DNA of 64,000 bases. Origin: Luteibacter sp. UNC138MFCol5.1. GTDB lineage: Bacteria > Pseudomonadota > Gammaproteobacteria > Xanthomonadales > Rhodanobacteraceae. The stretch lies in NCBI RefSeq assembly GCF_900110505.1, contig NZ_FODZ01000002.1:424113-488112 (forward strand). The letters run 5' to 3'. The translations under genes were made by a program, and so were the position numbers. Every line of letters begins with the position of its first letter. Within the stretch, counting starts at the first letter, position 1. The notes under the pieces are model-generated. The model worked only from the letters and a program-made list of their open reading frames with translations. It did not search any database and was not told where the DNA came from. This document shows, in pieces, positions 53,959-62,882 of this stretch.

Positions 53959-55566
53959 ATGCCCATCATCACCTCGCAGCTCGACACCCGCTCGGCCGAT
54001 TACCATGCGGCGAGCCAGCGCCTTCGTAGCCTGACCGACGATCTTCGCGAAACGCTCCGGCGCACGGCCGAAGGCGGCGGTGCGAAAGCGCGCGAAAAGC
54101 ACGTCGCCCGTGGGAAGCTGCTGCCGCGCGAGCGCATCCGCGCGCTGCTCGACCCGGGCTCGCCGTTCCTGGAAATCGCGCCGCTCGCCGCGCACGACAT
54201 GTACGACGGCGCGGCGCCCGCCGCTGGCGTCATCGCGGGCATCGGCCGCGTGATGGGCCAGGAGGTCGTGGTGCTGGCGAACGACGCCACGGTCAAGGGC
54301 GGTACGTATTTCCCCATGACGGTGAAGAAGCATCTTCGCGCGCAGGAAGTCGCGATGGAGAATCGCCTGCCCTGCATCTACCTCGTGGACTCCGGCGGCG
54401 CATTCCTGCCGCTGCAGGACGAGGTGTTTCCCGACCGCGAGCACTTCGGCCGCATTTTCTACAACCAGGCGCGCATGAGCGCGCAGGGCATTCCGCAGAT
54501 CGCCGTGGTGATGGGCTCGTGTACCGCGGGGGGCGCCTACGTGCCGGCGATGAGCGACGAGACGATCATCGTCCGCGAGCAGGGCACCATCTTCCTAGGG
54601 GGGCCGCCGCTGGTGAAGGCCGCGACGGGCGAGGTCGTCGATGCCGAGGCGCTGGGCGGCGCGGACGTCCACACGTCGGTCTCGGGTGTCGCCGACCATT
54701 TCGCCGAGAACGACGCGCACGCGCTGTCGATCGCGCGCGACATCGTCGGCTCGCTCAACCACGTCAAGAAACAGCCGCTGGCGGTGCGTGCGCCCGTGGA
54801 GCCGCGCTACGCGGCGGAAGAACTCTACGGCGTGATTCCCGAGGACACCCGCCGCCCGTTCGACATCCGCGAGGTGATCGCGCGCCTGGTCGACGACTCC
54901 GAGTTCCACGAATTCAAGGCGCGCTACGGCAAGACGCTCGTCACCGGCTTCGCGCACATCCACGGCTACCCCGTCGGCATCGTGGCGAACAACGGCATCC
55001 TCTTCGGCGAATCGGCGCAGAAAGGGGCGCACTTCATCGAACTGTGCAACCAGCGCAACGTGCCGCTCGTGTTCCTGCAGAACATCACCGGCTTCATGGT
55101 CGGCCGCAAGTACGAGAACGGCGGCATCGCGAAGGACGGCGCAAAGATGGTCACCGCCGTCGCCTGCTCCCACGTGCCCAAGTTCACGGTCGTCATCGGC
55201 GGCAGTTTCGGCGCCGGCAATTACGCCATGTGCGGACGCGCGTACGGCGCGCGCTTCCTGTGGATGTGGCCCAACGCGCGCATCAGCGTGATGGGCGGCG
55301 AGCAGGCCGCGTCGGTGCTGGCCACCGTCCGCCGCGACGGCATCGAGGCCGGTGGTGGTTCGTGGAGCAAGGAAGACGAAGAAGCCTTCAAGGCGCCGGT
55401 GCGCGAGCAGTACGAGAAGCAGGGCCATCCGTACTACGCGAGCGCCCGCTTGTGGGACGACGGGATCATCGATCCGGCCGATACCCGCCGCGTGCTCGGC
55501 CTGGCGATTTCGGCGTCGCTCAACGCGCCGATCGAACAGGGACGCTTCGGTGTGTTCCGGATGTAG
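53959..55566 (+). CDS. mccB: 3-methylcrotonyl-CoA carboxylase, beta (carboxyltransferase) subunit
   Basis: A 535-residue biotin-dependent carboxyltransferase that passes carboxyl from biotin to 3-methylcrotonyl-CoA in leucine breakdown. Visible are [53 protein letters not shown] (the last typical of this subunit rather than propionyl-CoA carboxylase) and [16 protein letters not shown]; it ends [15 protein letters not shown]. The ATG at 53959 begins [12 protein letters not shown], a common start of the family. The biotin-carrying alpha subunit and hydratase are not within the window. Confidence 0.93.
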   Translation: MPIITSQLDTRSADYHAASQRLRSLTDDLRETLRRTAEGGGAKAREKHVARGKLLPRERIRALLDPGSPFLEIAPLAAHDMYDGAAPAAGVIAGIGRVMGQEVVVLANDATVKGGTYFPMTVKKHLRAQEVAMENRLPCIYLVDSGGAFLPLQDEVFPDREHFGRIFYNQARMSAQGIPQIAVVMGSCTAGGAYVPAMSDETIIVREQGTIFLGGPPLVKAATGEVVDAEALGGADVHTSVSGVADHFAENDAHALSIARDIVGSLNHVKKQPLAVRAPVEPRYAAEELYGVIPEDTRRPFDIREVIARLVDDSEFHEFKARYGKTLVTGFAHIHGYPVGIVANNGILFGESAQKGAHFIELCNQRNVPLVFLQNITGFMVGRKYENGGIAKDGAKMVTAVACSHVPKFTVVIGGSFGAGNYAMCGRAYGARFLWMWPNARISVMGGEQAASVLATVRRDGIEAGGGSWSKEDEEAFKAPVREQYEKQGHPYYASARLWDDGIIDPADTRRVLGLAISASLNAPIEQGRFGVFRM

Positions 55567-55640
55567 CCGACACCTGAGGAATGTCACCTAAGTCCCCGCC
55601 CCATCGACATTCCCTCCGGCCGTGATACCCTCGTCGACCC

Positions 55641-56987
55641 ATGTCCGCCTTCGACGACCGCGCGCCCGCTGAGATCTTCACGCCCTCCGGCCTGAACCGG
55701 CTGGTGCGCGATCTGCTGGAGCACGCCCTGCCGATGGGCGTCTGGATCGAAGGCGAGCTCTCCAACGTGGCGCGCCCCGCGTCGGGACACGTGTACTTCA
55801 CCCTGAAAGACGCCAACGCGCAGGTACGCTGCGCGATGTTCCGCACGGCCGCCTCGCGGCTGCGCTTCCGTCCGGTCGACGGCATGCACGTGCTGATGCG
55901 CGCGAAAGTCGGCCTTTACGAAGCGCGCGGCGAGTTCCAGCTGGTGGCCGACCACATGGAGCCGGCCGGCGAAGGCGCGCTGCAGCGCGAGTTCGAGCAG
56001 CTCAAGGCACGCCTCGGTGCCGAGGGCCTGTTCGCGCCCGAGCGCAAACGCGCCCTGCCCGCCTTCCCGCGCCGTATCGGCGTCGTCACCTCGCCTTCCG
56101 GCGCGGCGATCCGCGACGTGCTGAGCGTGCTCGCCCGGCGCTGCCCGCTCGCCGAGGTCGAGGTACTGCCCGTGCCGGTGCAAGGACGCGAGGCACCGCC
56201 GGCGATCGCCGCGATGTTGCGACGCGCGTCGGCGAGCGATCGCTACGACGTGCTGCTGGTGACCCGTGGCGGCGGCTCGCTCGAAGACCTCTGGGCGTTC
56301 AACGACGAGACCGTCGCCCGGGCGATCCATGCGAGCGCGGTCGCCGTAGTCTCCGCCGTGGGCCACGAGGTGGATTTCACCATCGCGGACTTCGTCGCCG
56401 ATCTTCGCGCCGCCACGCCTTCCGCCGCCGCGGAACTGCTCGTGCCCGACCGCGCCGACCTGCAGCGCCGGCTCGACCGCCTGCGCCAGCGCATGGCCAC
56501 CGTCATGTCGCGTCGCCTGCAGGCCGCCGCGCAGCGTGCCGATCAATGGCAGGCGCGTCTTTCGGCGCAGCGTCCGCAGGCGCGGCTCGCGCGCGATGCG
56601 CAGCGCCTCGTGGCGTTGCGACGCCGGCTCGAGCTCTCCATCGGCCAGTCGAACCATCTCCGCCGCGCGCGCCTGGAACGTTTGCAGGCACGCCTCGCCG
56701 CGCAGCATCCGCGCCTGCGCCTGACCCCGTCGCGCGTGCGCCTCGCCGAACTGCGGCAGCGCCTCGCGACCACCATCGAACGCCGCCTGGAACGCGACCG
56801 GCTGCGCCTCGCGCAGCAGGCACGCACGATGCACGCCGTGAGCCCGCTCGCGACGCTGGAACGCGGCTACGCGATCGTGTTCGATCAGCGCGACGCCGTG
56901 GTCCGTCGTGCCGGCGACGTCGCCGTCGGCGACCGCCTGCGGGTCATGCTGGGCAGCGGCGAGATCCAGGTCCGCCGCGAGGACTGA
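55641..56987 (+). CDS. xseA: Exodeoxyribonuclease VII large subunit
   Basis: A 448-residue nuclease subunit. An N-terminal OB-fold (about 8-105, WIEGELSNVARPASGHVYFT) is followed by the catalytic domain with RIGVVTSPSGAAIRDVL, LLVTRGGGSLEDLWAFNDE and VVSAVGHEVDFTIADF, and by long Arg/Gln-rich helices and a C-terminal LERGYAIVFD segment. With XseB it degrades single-stranded DNA in both directions in mismatch repair and DNA damage responses. The small subunit gene is not adjacent. Confidence 0.96.
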   Translation: MSAFDDRAPAEIFTPSGLNRLVRDLLEHALPMGVWIEGELSNVARPASGHVYFTLKDANAQVRCAMFRTAASRLRFRPVDGMHVLMRAKVGLYEARGEFQLVADHMEPAGEGALQREFEQLKARLGAEGLFAPERKRALPAFPRRIGVVTSPSGAAIRDVLSVLARRCPLAEVEVLPVPVQGREAPPAIAAMLRRASASDRYDVLLVTRGGGSLEDLWAFNDETVARAIHASAVAVVSAVGHEVDFTIADFVADLRAATPSAAAELLVPDRADLQRRLDRLRQRMATVMSRRLQAAAQRADQWQARLSAQRPQARLARDAQRLVALRRRLELSIGQSNHLRRARLERLQARLAAQHPRLRLTPSRVRLAELRQRLATTIERRLERDRLRLAQQARTMHAVSPLATLERGYAIVFDQRDAVVRRAGDVAVGDRLRVMLGSGEIQVRRED

Positions 56988-57060
56988 TATCCCGCGTCGA
57001 CGGCGGATGAACGTCGCAGGCGCGACACTCCGGCCATACCGACCCCATCGAGGCATCGCC

Positions 57061-58491
57061 ATGCTCGACAAGAGCTACCCCTATTACCTCGCCAACCGCG
57101 CGGTGAAGTCGACCCGCAAGGTCGACGTCGTCGACAAGTACACGGGCAAGATCGCGACTCGTGTGGCGCTCCCCGACGAGGGAGCCCTCGACAAGGCGAT
57201 CGCCGCCGCGCACGCCGCCGCGCCAGCGATGAAGCGGTTCCGTCCGTACGAACGCCAGGCGGTGCTCGAGCACTGCGTCACGCGCTTCACGCAGCGCCGC
57301 GACGAACTCGCCTACGCCCTCTGCGTCGAGGCCGGCAAGCCGATCAACGACGCGAAGGGTGAGGTGACTCGCCTCGTCGAGACGTTCAAGATCGCGGCCG
57401 AGGAATCGGTGCGGATCAACGGCGAAACGATCAACCTCGAACTCTCGCAGCGATCGGCGGGATACCACGGTTATACGCGCCGCGTGCCGCTCGGACCCGT
57501 CGGTTTCATCACGCCCTTCAATTTCCCGCTGAACCTCGTCGCGCACAAAGTGGCACCGGCGATCGCCGCGGGCTGTCCGTTCGTGCTCAAACCGTCGGAG
57601 CGCACGCCGCTCGGCGCGTTGATCATCGGCGACGTGCTCGCCGAGACGGACCTGCCGCGCGGCGCGTTCTCGATCCTCCCGCTGGACGGCAAGCACGCCG
57701 ATCCCCTGGTGACCGATCCGCGACTGAAGCTCCTGTCGTTCACCGGCGGCCTGGTCGGCTGGGACCTGAAGGCCCGCGCGGGACACAAGAAGGTGACGCT
57801 GGAGCTTGGCGGCAACGCCGCCTGCATCGTCGATGCCGACCAGGGCGATCGTCTCGATGCCGTCGTCGACCGCCTCGTCTTCGGCGCGTTCTATCAGTCG
57901 GGCCAGAGCTGCATCAGCGTGCAGCGCATCCTCGTCCACGACGACGTCTACGACGCGCTGCGGCGCAAGCTGGTCGCGAAGGTGAAGGCGCTGAAGGCGG
58001 GCGATCCGAAGAAGAAGTCGACCTTCCTCGGGCCCATGATCGACGAGACGGCGGCCGAGCGGCTGGAAGGCTGGATTCGCGAGGCGAGGAAGGCCGGCGC
58101 GCGCGTGCTCTGTGGCGGCGGGCGCAAGGGCAGCATGCTCGAAGCCACGCTGCTGGAGAACGTGCCGCGCGACGCGAAGCTGCAGCGCATGGAGGCCTTC
58201 GGTCCCGTGGCGCTCCTGCAACGCTTCATGACTTTCGACGAGGCGCTCGCGATCGCCAACGACTCGGATTTCGGCCTGCAGGCCGGGGTGTTCACCAACG
58301 ACCTGCGCCACGCCATGCGCGCATGGGACGAACTGGAACAGGGGGGCGTCATCGTCAACGACGTCCCGAGTTTCCGCGTGGACAACATGCCCTACGGCGG
58401 CGCCAAGTCGTCGGGCATCGGCCTCGAAGGCGTGCGTTACGCCATCGAGGACATGACCGAGCTCCGGCTCATGGTGATGCGGGAGGCCTGA
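57061..58491 (+). CDS. NAD(P)-dependent aldehyde dehydrogenase (second)
   Basis: A 476-residue aldehyde dehydrogenase. Active-site Glu248 is in LELGGNAACI and nucleophile Cys284 in SGQSCISVQR; FITPFNFPLNLVAHKVAPAI and KPSERTPLGAL line the cofactor site. It most resembles the lactaldehyde/glyceraldehyde-3-phosphate/succinate-semialdehyde branch of the superfamily, but the substrate is uncertain. It starts 73 bases after xseA, and its end overlaps the convergent flavoprotein gene by 23 bases. Confidence 0.92.
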   Translation: MLDKSYPYYLANRAVKSTRKVDVVDKYTGKIATRVALPDEGALDKAIAAAHAAAPAMKRFRPYERQAVLEHCVTRFTQRRDELAYALCVEAGKPINDAKGEVTRLVETFKIAAEESVRINGETINLELSQRSAGYHGYTRRVPLGPVGFITPFNFPLNLVAHKVAPAIAAGCPFVLKPSERTPLGALIIGDVLAETDLPRGAFSILPLDGKHADPLVTDPRLKLLSFTGGLVGWDLKARAGHKKVTLELGGNAACIVDADQGDRLDAVVDRLVFGAFYQSGQSCISVQRILVHDDVYDALRRKLVAKVKALKAGDPKKKSTFLGPMIDETAAERLEGWIREARKAGARVLCGGGRKGSMLEATLLENVPRDAKLQRMEAFGPVALLQRFMTFDEALAIANDSDFGLQAGVFTNDLRHAMRAWDELEQGGVIVNDVPSFRVDNMPYGGAKSSGIGLEGVRYAIEDMTELRLMVMREA

Positions 58492-59851
58492 GGTCGCCGA
58501 TGACGGTCGGGATCAGCTCCGACACCGTCGGATGGATCGGCACCGCCCATTGCAGGGTGTCGATCGGGGCATCGGCGTTCATCATGTCGAGGATGCCGTG
58601 GATCGCTTCGTCACCGCCGGTACCCAGGATCGCGGCGCCAAGGATGCGCTTCGTTTCCGCATCGGCGACGATCTTCATGAAGCCGTACGTCTCGCCTTTC
58701 TCGACCGCGCGCCCGATGCGCTTCATCGGGCGCTTCGACACCAGCAACTGCCGCCCGCTCGCACGCGCCTGCGTTTCGGTCATGCCGACCCGCCCGAGCG
58801 GCGGGTCCACGTAAAGCGCGTAACCGAGGATGCGGTCGCTCACCTTGCGATCGCCACCGTCGAGCAGGTTCGCGGCCACGATCTCGTAGTCGTTCCACGC
58901 CGTGTGCGTGAACGCGCCCTTACCGTTGCAGTCGCCCATCGCCCAGACCCCTTCCGCGGTCGTCGCCAGATGGTCGTCGGTGACGATGTAGCCATGCTTG
59001 TCCACCTCGACGCCCGCCTTGTCCAGGCCGAGATCGTCGGTGTTCGGCACGCGGCCGACGGCGAGCAGCACGTGCGAGCCGGTGACGACGGGCGCGCCTT
59101 CGGTACAGTCGACGCCCACCGCGACGCCATCGGCGTGCTTCGCGAGCGTGATGCAACAGGCGCCCGTACGCACCGCGATGCCCTCGTCCTCGAGGAAGGC
59201 GCGGATCTCGGCGGAGACGTCCTCGTCCTCCCGCTGAACGAGGCGCGGTCCCTGCTCGACCACCGTCACCTTCGCACCGAACCGGCGGTACATCTGGGCG
59301 AACTCGAGCCCGATGTAGCTACCGCCGACGACGATCAGGTGCTCCGGCACCGACTCGAGCGGAATGATCGTGCTGTTGGTGAGGTAATCGACCTCGTCGA
59401 CACCCGGGAAATCGGGAACGCGTGCGCGGCCGCCGACGTTGAGGAAAACCTGTGAAGCCTCGAGCGTCTCGCCATCGACCTCGATCCGGCGCGGTCCGGT
59501 GAACCGCGCGTGCCCACGGATCAGCGTGAGACCCGGCATGCCCGCGAGCCAGTCCTCGTTGCCCTTGCGCGAATCGAGGATCACCTTCCGGGCGCGCGCC
59601 GCGACGGTCGGCATGTCGATCGTGATCGTCCCGACACCGACGCCGTACTCGGCACCGCGCTGCGCGAGGCGCGCGGCGTAGGCGCTGGCGACGAGCGTCT
59701 TGGTGGGCTTGCAGCCGGTGTTCACGCAGGTACCGCCGACGAGGTGGCGCTCGATGAGGGCGACGGTTTTCCCGGCTCCGGTGAGGCGGTTGGCCAGCGC
59801 GGGCCCGGCCTGGCCGGCTCCCACGATGATGGCGTCGAACGTACGGGCCAC
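58469..59851 (-). CDS. FAD-dependent pyridine nucleotide-disulfide oxidoreductase (mercuric reductase/RclA-like)
   Basis: A 460-residue flavoprotein. The FAD motif is IIVGAGQAGPALANRL, the redox-active disulfide is GGTCVNTGCKPTK (Cys42, Cys47), the NAD(P) motif is VVGGSYIGLEFAQM, and the C-terminal base is His in AVPIHPTVSEL. There is no heavy-metal domain and no C-terminal Cys pair as in mercuric reductase. The E. coli relative RclA responds to hypochlorous acid and acts on metals; the role here is inferred. The GTG at 59851 is chosen because GGAG precedes it by eight bases and the FAD motif follows at once. Confidence 0.9.
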   Translation of the reverse strand: MARTFDAIIVGAGQAGPALANRLTGAGKTVALIERHLVGGTCVNTGCKPTKTLVASAYAARLAQRGAEYGVGVGTITIDMPTVAARARKVILDSRKGNEDWLAGMPGLTLIRGHARFTGPRRIEVDGETLEASQVFLNVGGRARVPDFPGVDEVDYLTNSTIIPLESVPEHLIVVGGSYIGLEFAQMYRRFGAKVTVVEQGPRLVQREDEDVSAEIRAFLEDEGIAVRTGACCITLAKHADGVAVGVDCTEGAPVVTGSHVLLAVGRVPNTDDLGLDKAGVEVDKHGYIVTDDHLATTAEGVWAMGDCNGKGAFTHTAWNDYEIVAANLLDGGDRKVSDRILGYALYVDPPLGRVGMTETQARASGRQLLVSKRPMKRIGRAVEKGETYGFMKIVADAETKRILGAAILGTGGDEAIHGILDMMNADAPIDTLQWAVPIHPTVSELIPTVIGDLRPPASP

Positions 59852-59932
59852 TGTGCTTTCTCCGGAGGCGATGACCCGCCCATCGTAACGGATGGCGGGA
59901 AATATGCCTTGCACGAAGCCGCGATGCGGGAA

Positions 59933-60009
59933 TGGTGACCCCGGCCCGATTCGAACGGGCGACCTTCCCCTTAGGAGGGGGACGCTCTATCCAGCTGAGC
60001 TACGGGGCC
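59933..60009 (-). tRNA. tRNA-Arg (anticodon CCU)
   Basis: A 77-base cloverleaf including an encoded CCA 3' end. The acceptor stem GGCCCCG pairs with CGGGGTC, with one G-T pair; the D arm GCTC/GAGC, the anticodon stem TCCCC/GGGGA with loop CTCCTAA, and the T arm GCCCG-TTCGAAT-CGGGC are all intact. The anticodon reads AGG. Its 3' end faces the flavoprotein gene. Confidence 0.96.
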
Positions 60010-60230
60010 TCGGCATGCCTGCCCGGCCGAGATGGCCTTCGTGCATATGCTACCGGATGCCCCCCGGGAGGACAAAACCCGAGCGTCGGCATGGCGATGC
60101 AACAGGCAAGCTCCGCACGTTCCGGATCCGCCTATCGAATAGGGTACCGCCCGTCGTTGGCTCGGTGTAGCGTGGGATCCACACAGGCCCGACACGGCCA
60201 ACCACACCTCAAGGACGAGGGGATATCCGG

Positions 60231-61646
60231 ATGAATCAGCCGTCAGATCTGCGTGACTTCGATAAGATCGTTTATTTTCGGATCAGAAAGGAAAATCCGG
60301 ACCAGGACACAACGCAGCACCACACGACCGTTGTCTTCAAAAATCACTTCCAGATGTGTCCGATCATCATCGAGGTCCTTGCCTACAAGGGGGATCAGCC
60401 GGTCGAGATCGACCCCTCGCTCATCTCGATCATCGACATGGGCACCCGCGAAGACCTCCTCGTATACGACGAGGGGGGGCTCTGGCCTCTGGACAAATGG
60501 CACTGGTCCAGGAAGCGTCGATACGAAGGAACGATCCTTTACGACGAGAGCTTCATACATAGGGTCGACAAACTCGTCCTGGACGCTCGGCTTGCCATCG
60601 AGCACCCCGCCCTGCCGATGACGGTCCGGGGCGGTCGTTACGAGTCGCTGACGTCCCCTGGAACGACGTGGGAAAAGCAGTGGTTCGATGGCCTTGTCGA
60701 CTACCATCGGACGCACAAGACCGGCCACGGAAGCCTCAGTTCGTTCGAAACGACCGACGAACAACGCAAGCGCCTGAACGCATGGGCGCGACGGGCGGGA
60801 GCAGCAGACGATATGTCTCGAGACGAGGCGCTGCATACGATCGTCAAGGACGAAGACACGCAGGTCGTCGGTGCACAAGTCTTCCGGTTCTATGTCTCCT
60901 GTCCCGGCAGAGCGCCTGATGACCCAATCACGATCGCGGCGGGCGTGCGCACCTCTGTCGGCGATACAGTCTACAAATCGACGACCGCGAACAAAGACAT
61001 CGAAGATGAAGATGGTCAGGGCGACGGTTCGGGCCGATTCTATTCGACCGTGACGATCAACGCGGTAACCATGCCACACCTGGGACTGGCGTCGTATGGG
61101 GTGAAAATGACGGGATCGGTAAGCACGCTTCACTACTCGCACACGGGAATCACGGATGACACAGCGCGGTCATTCTGGCACCACCTCAACGTATCTTTCG
61201 ACGCCATACCCATTCCGCTATGGAAGCTGTGCGCCGTCGACGATCCCTACGCCGACTTCCCGCCGGCCGGTGGTGGGCTTCTGCGGCACACCGGCAAGGA
61301 CAATGGCGCCGAATGGTCCACCGTCATGACCCAGTCTCCCGATTCAGGCACCGACTGGGAGCGCGACGCGGCCGGTATGGAAGCCGTCGGGGGAGGAGAA
61401 AGCCTCTCGATGCTGGAACTGCGCCAGCGCTACATCAAGAATGATTACAGCGGCCCTACGGCCGCTGGCCTGGTCATGATCATGGGAGGGAAGCACTGTC
61501 AGTTCCGCACCGAAAACCATGTCACTCTCGACGACTCCAGGTACCGCAGCAGGTTATTCGCTCTTCTGGATGTCCATGGCAACAGCAACCTGATACGCGT
61601 CAGCATCGACACGATGAACTTCATCGACATCCATGATCCCTGGTAA
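60231..61646 (+). CDS. Protein of unknown function, upstream partner of RHS gene
   Basis: A 471-residue soluble protein with no signal peptide or membrane helix. It has strand-rich stretches early (VVFKNHFQMCPIIIEVLAYK, then IDPSLISIID) and an ending IRVSIDTMNFIDIHDPW. The centre contains a charged, probably flexible segment (about 185-215). The N- and C-terminal blocks resemble the next protein, so the two look like diverged paralogues. I do not recognise the family. GAGGGGAT precedes the ATG. The codon usage is visibly less GC-biased than that of the neighbours to the left, suggesting acquired DNA. The upstream 221 bases after the tRNA contain no gene. Confidence 0.8.
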   Translation: MNQPSDLRDFDKIVYFRIRKENPDQDTTQHHTTVVFKNHFQMCPIIIEVLAYKGDQPVEIDPSLISIIDMGTREDLLVYDEGGLWPLDKWHWSRKRRYEGTILYDESFIHRVDKLVLDARLAIEHPALPMTVRGGRYESLTSPGTTWEKQWFDGLVDYHRTHKTGHGSLSSFETTDEQRKRLNAWARRAGAADDMSRDEALHTIVKDEDTQVVGAQVFRFYVSCPGRAPDDPITIAAGVRTSVGDTVYKSTTANKDIEDEDGQGDGSGRFYSTVTINAVTMPHLGLASYGVKMTGSVSTLHYSHTGITDDTARSFWHHLNVSFDAIPIPLWKLCAVDDPYADFPPAGGGLLRHTGKDNGAEWSTVMTQSPDSGTDWERDAAGMEAVGGGESLSMLELRQRYIKNDYSGPTAAGLVMIMGGKHCQFRTENHVTLDDSRYRSRLFALLDVHGNSNLIRVSIDTMNFIDIHDPW

Positions 61647-61736
61647 CCACGACGAACGTTTTCGCAGCGCCTGACGTCAGCGTTCCGATCGCATCAGGCG
61701 ACCGGATCCAATCAATTCGCCGCACAAGGACGTGCC

Positions 61737-62873
61737 ATGAAGCAGCCCGCAAGTCGCCCATCGACCGTGCGTACCGAGACGTACGTTGAAACCCGCCTCG
61801 AAGCGCGCAAGGAGACGCGTGTCGAAGTCAGGGAAGCGGCGCCCGATCGATCCGCGTCGCCTCCGCCGCGTGACGAAGGTCCTGCGGCCATCCCGACGAA
61901 CCGCATCACTTTCATGGACATCCATCTTGCAACCGTCGCCGTCTTCGCGAACGGCAGGCAGCAGATCCAGGTCGACCTCGAAGTCTGGGCCGTCGATGAG
62001 TTGGGCTTTGAAACCCATCTCACCGATGAGGAAAAGAAGTCGATCAGGCTGATCGACTACCGATACCCGGACCAGATCGTCCCTGATAGCTCGCAAGTCC
62101 CCCCGAGTGATTATCGGGGATGGGCCTCGCAGACCTTCTCGCTTGGGTACGCCCCGTTCCCCGGGCCTGCGCCCGAGGCCGACCGCGACCGACACAGGGA
62201 CGGACTCCCGCGCGAGATAAAGGACTTCGAGACCCGCTACCTGACGTCGAACGGCAGATCCATGGAGTCGCTCGTGGTCGCGTTTTCGGTGCTTGGCCAG
62301 GACGGCGTCACGTATCGCAGCAACGGTACGAAGCTGGTTGACGGGCACGAGTACAACTTGACCGGCTGCGATGCAAAGGACCGGATCGTCAGCCCCCAGG
62401 CGCCGGAGCATTTCGCGTCGGATCGATTCGTTCTGACAGGCCTCGCCGAAGGCGAAAGCAACTGGTTCGACCGCAAGCTGAAGCTGTGGATAGGCGATTA
62501 CGCGGGGCCATCGCTCGGCATCCGCTCCGGGGAATGCAGACCGGGAGGCATCCTCCTGTGGGACGACTTCTCGGATAGCCATGCCCAGTTCACCGGGTAC
62601 GCGGGCCCTGCGTCCAGCGCGCTGCAGTGGCATCCATCGATAGCGTATCCCGAAGATCTGCGCCTTCCCGAACTCGTCACCGAGCCGGGCGACGAACGTA
62701 TCTGCGTGATCGAGCTGTGCGGACGCGACAACTTCTACCCGAAACCCGTTCTTCCCGGTGGCGAGCCCCTGCCAAGCGAGATGACGGTCCACATGATCGA
62801 CATCTACGGCACCGACCAGTCGTGCCGTCTTCGTCTGGTCAAGCGGAAGTGGGGATTCCTGGAAATCTACTGA
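61737..62873 (+). CDS. Protein of unknown function, second partner of RHS gene
   Basis: A 378-residue soluble protein. Residues about 1-55 are polar and disordered (TETYVETRLEARKETRVEVR). A strand-rich domain follows (VAVFANGRQQIQVDLEVWAV; SIRLIDYRYPDQ) and the end reads MIDIYGTDQSCRLRLVKRKW. The blocks 'VFANGRQQIQVDLEVWAV..IRLID' and 'VFKNHFQMCPIIIEVLAY..ISIID' of the preceding protein align, as do the C-terminal 'MIDIYGTDQSCRLRL' and 'LLDVHGNSNLIRVSI'. No signal peptide is seen. It lies 90 bases after the first protein and nine bases before the RHS gene, so it is very likely in one operon. Confidence 0.8.
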   Translation: MKQPASRPSTVRTETYVETRLEARKETRVEVREAAPDRSASPPPRDEGPAAIPTNRITFMDIHLATVAVFANGRQQIQVDLEVWAVDELGFETHLTDEEKKSIRLIDYRYPDQIVPDSSQVPPSDYRGWASQTFSLGYAPFPGPAPEADRDRHRDGLPREIKDFETRYLTSNGRSMESLVVAFSVLGQDGVTYRSNGTKLVDGHEYNLTGCDAKDRIVSPQAPEHFASDRFVLTGLAEGESNWFDRKLKLWIGDYAGPSLGIRSGECRPGGILLWDDFSDSHAQFTGYAGPASSALQWHPSIAYPEDLRLPELVTEPGDERICVIELCGRDNFYPKPVLPGGEPLPSEMTVHMIDIYGTDQSCRLRLVKRKWGFLEIY

Positions 62874-62882
62874 GGACGAGCC

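Noticed and set aside
59851-60231. tRNA-Arg as a proven phage or island attachment site
   Set aside because: No integrase or duplicated tRNA 3' end is visible, and the possibly acquired genes are on the 5' side of the tRNA.
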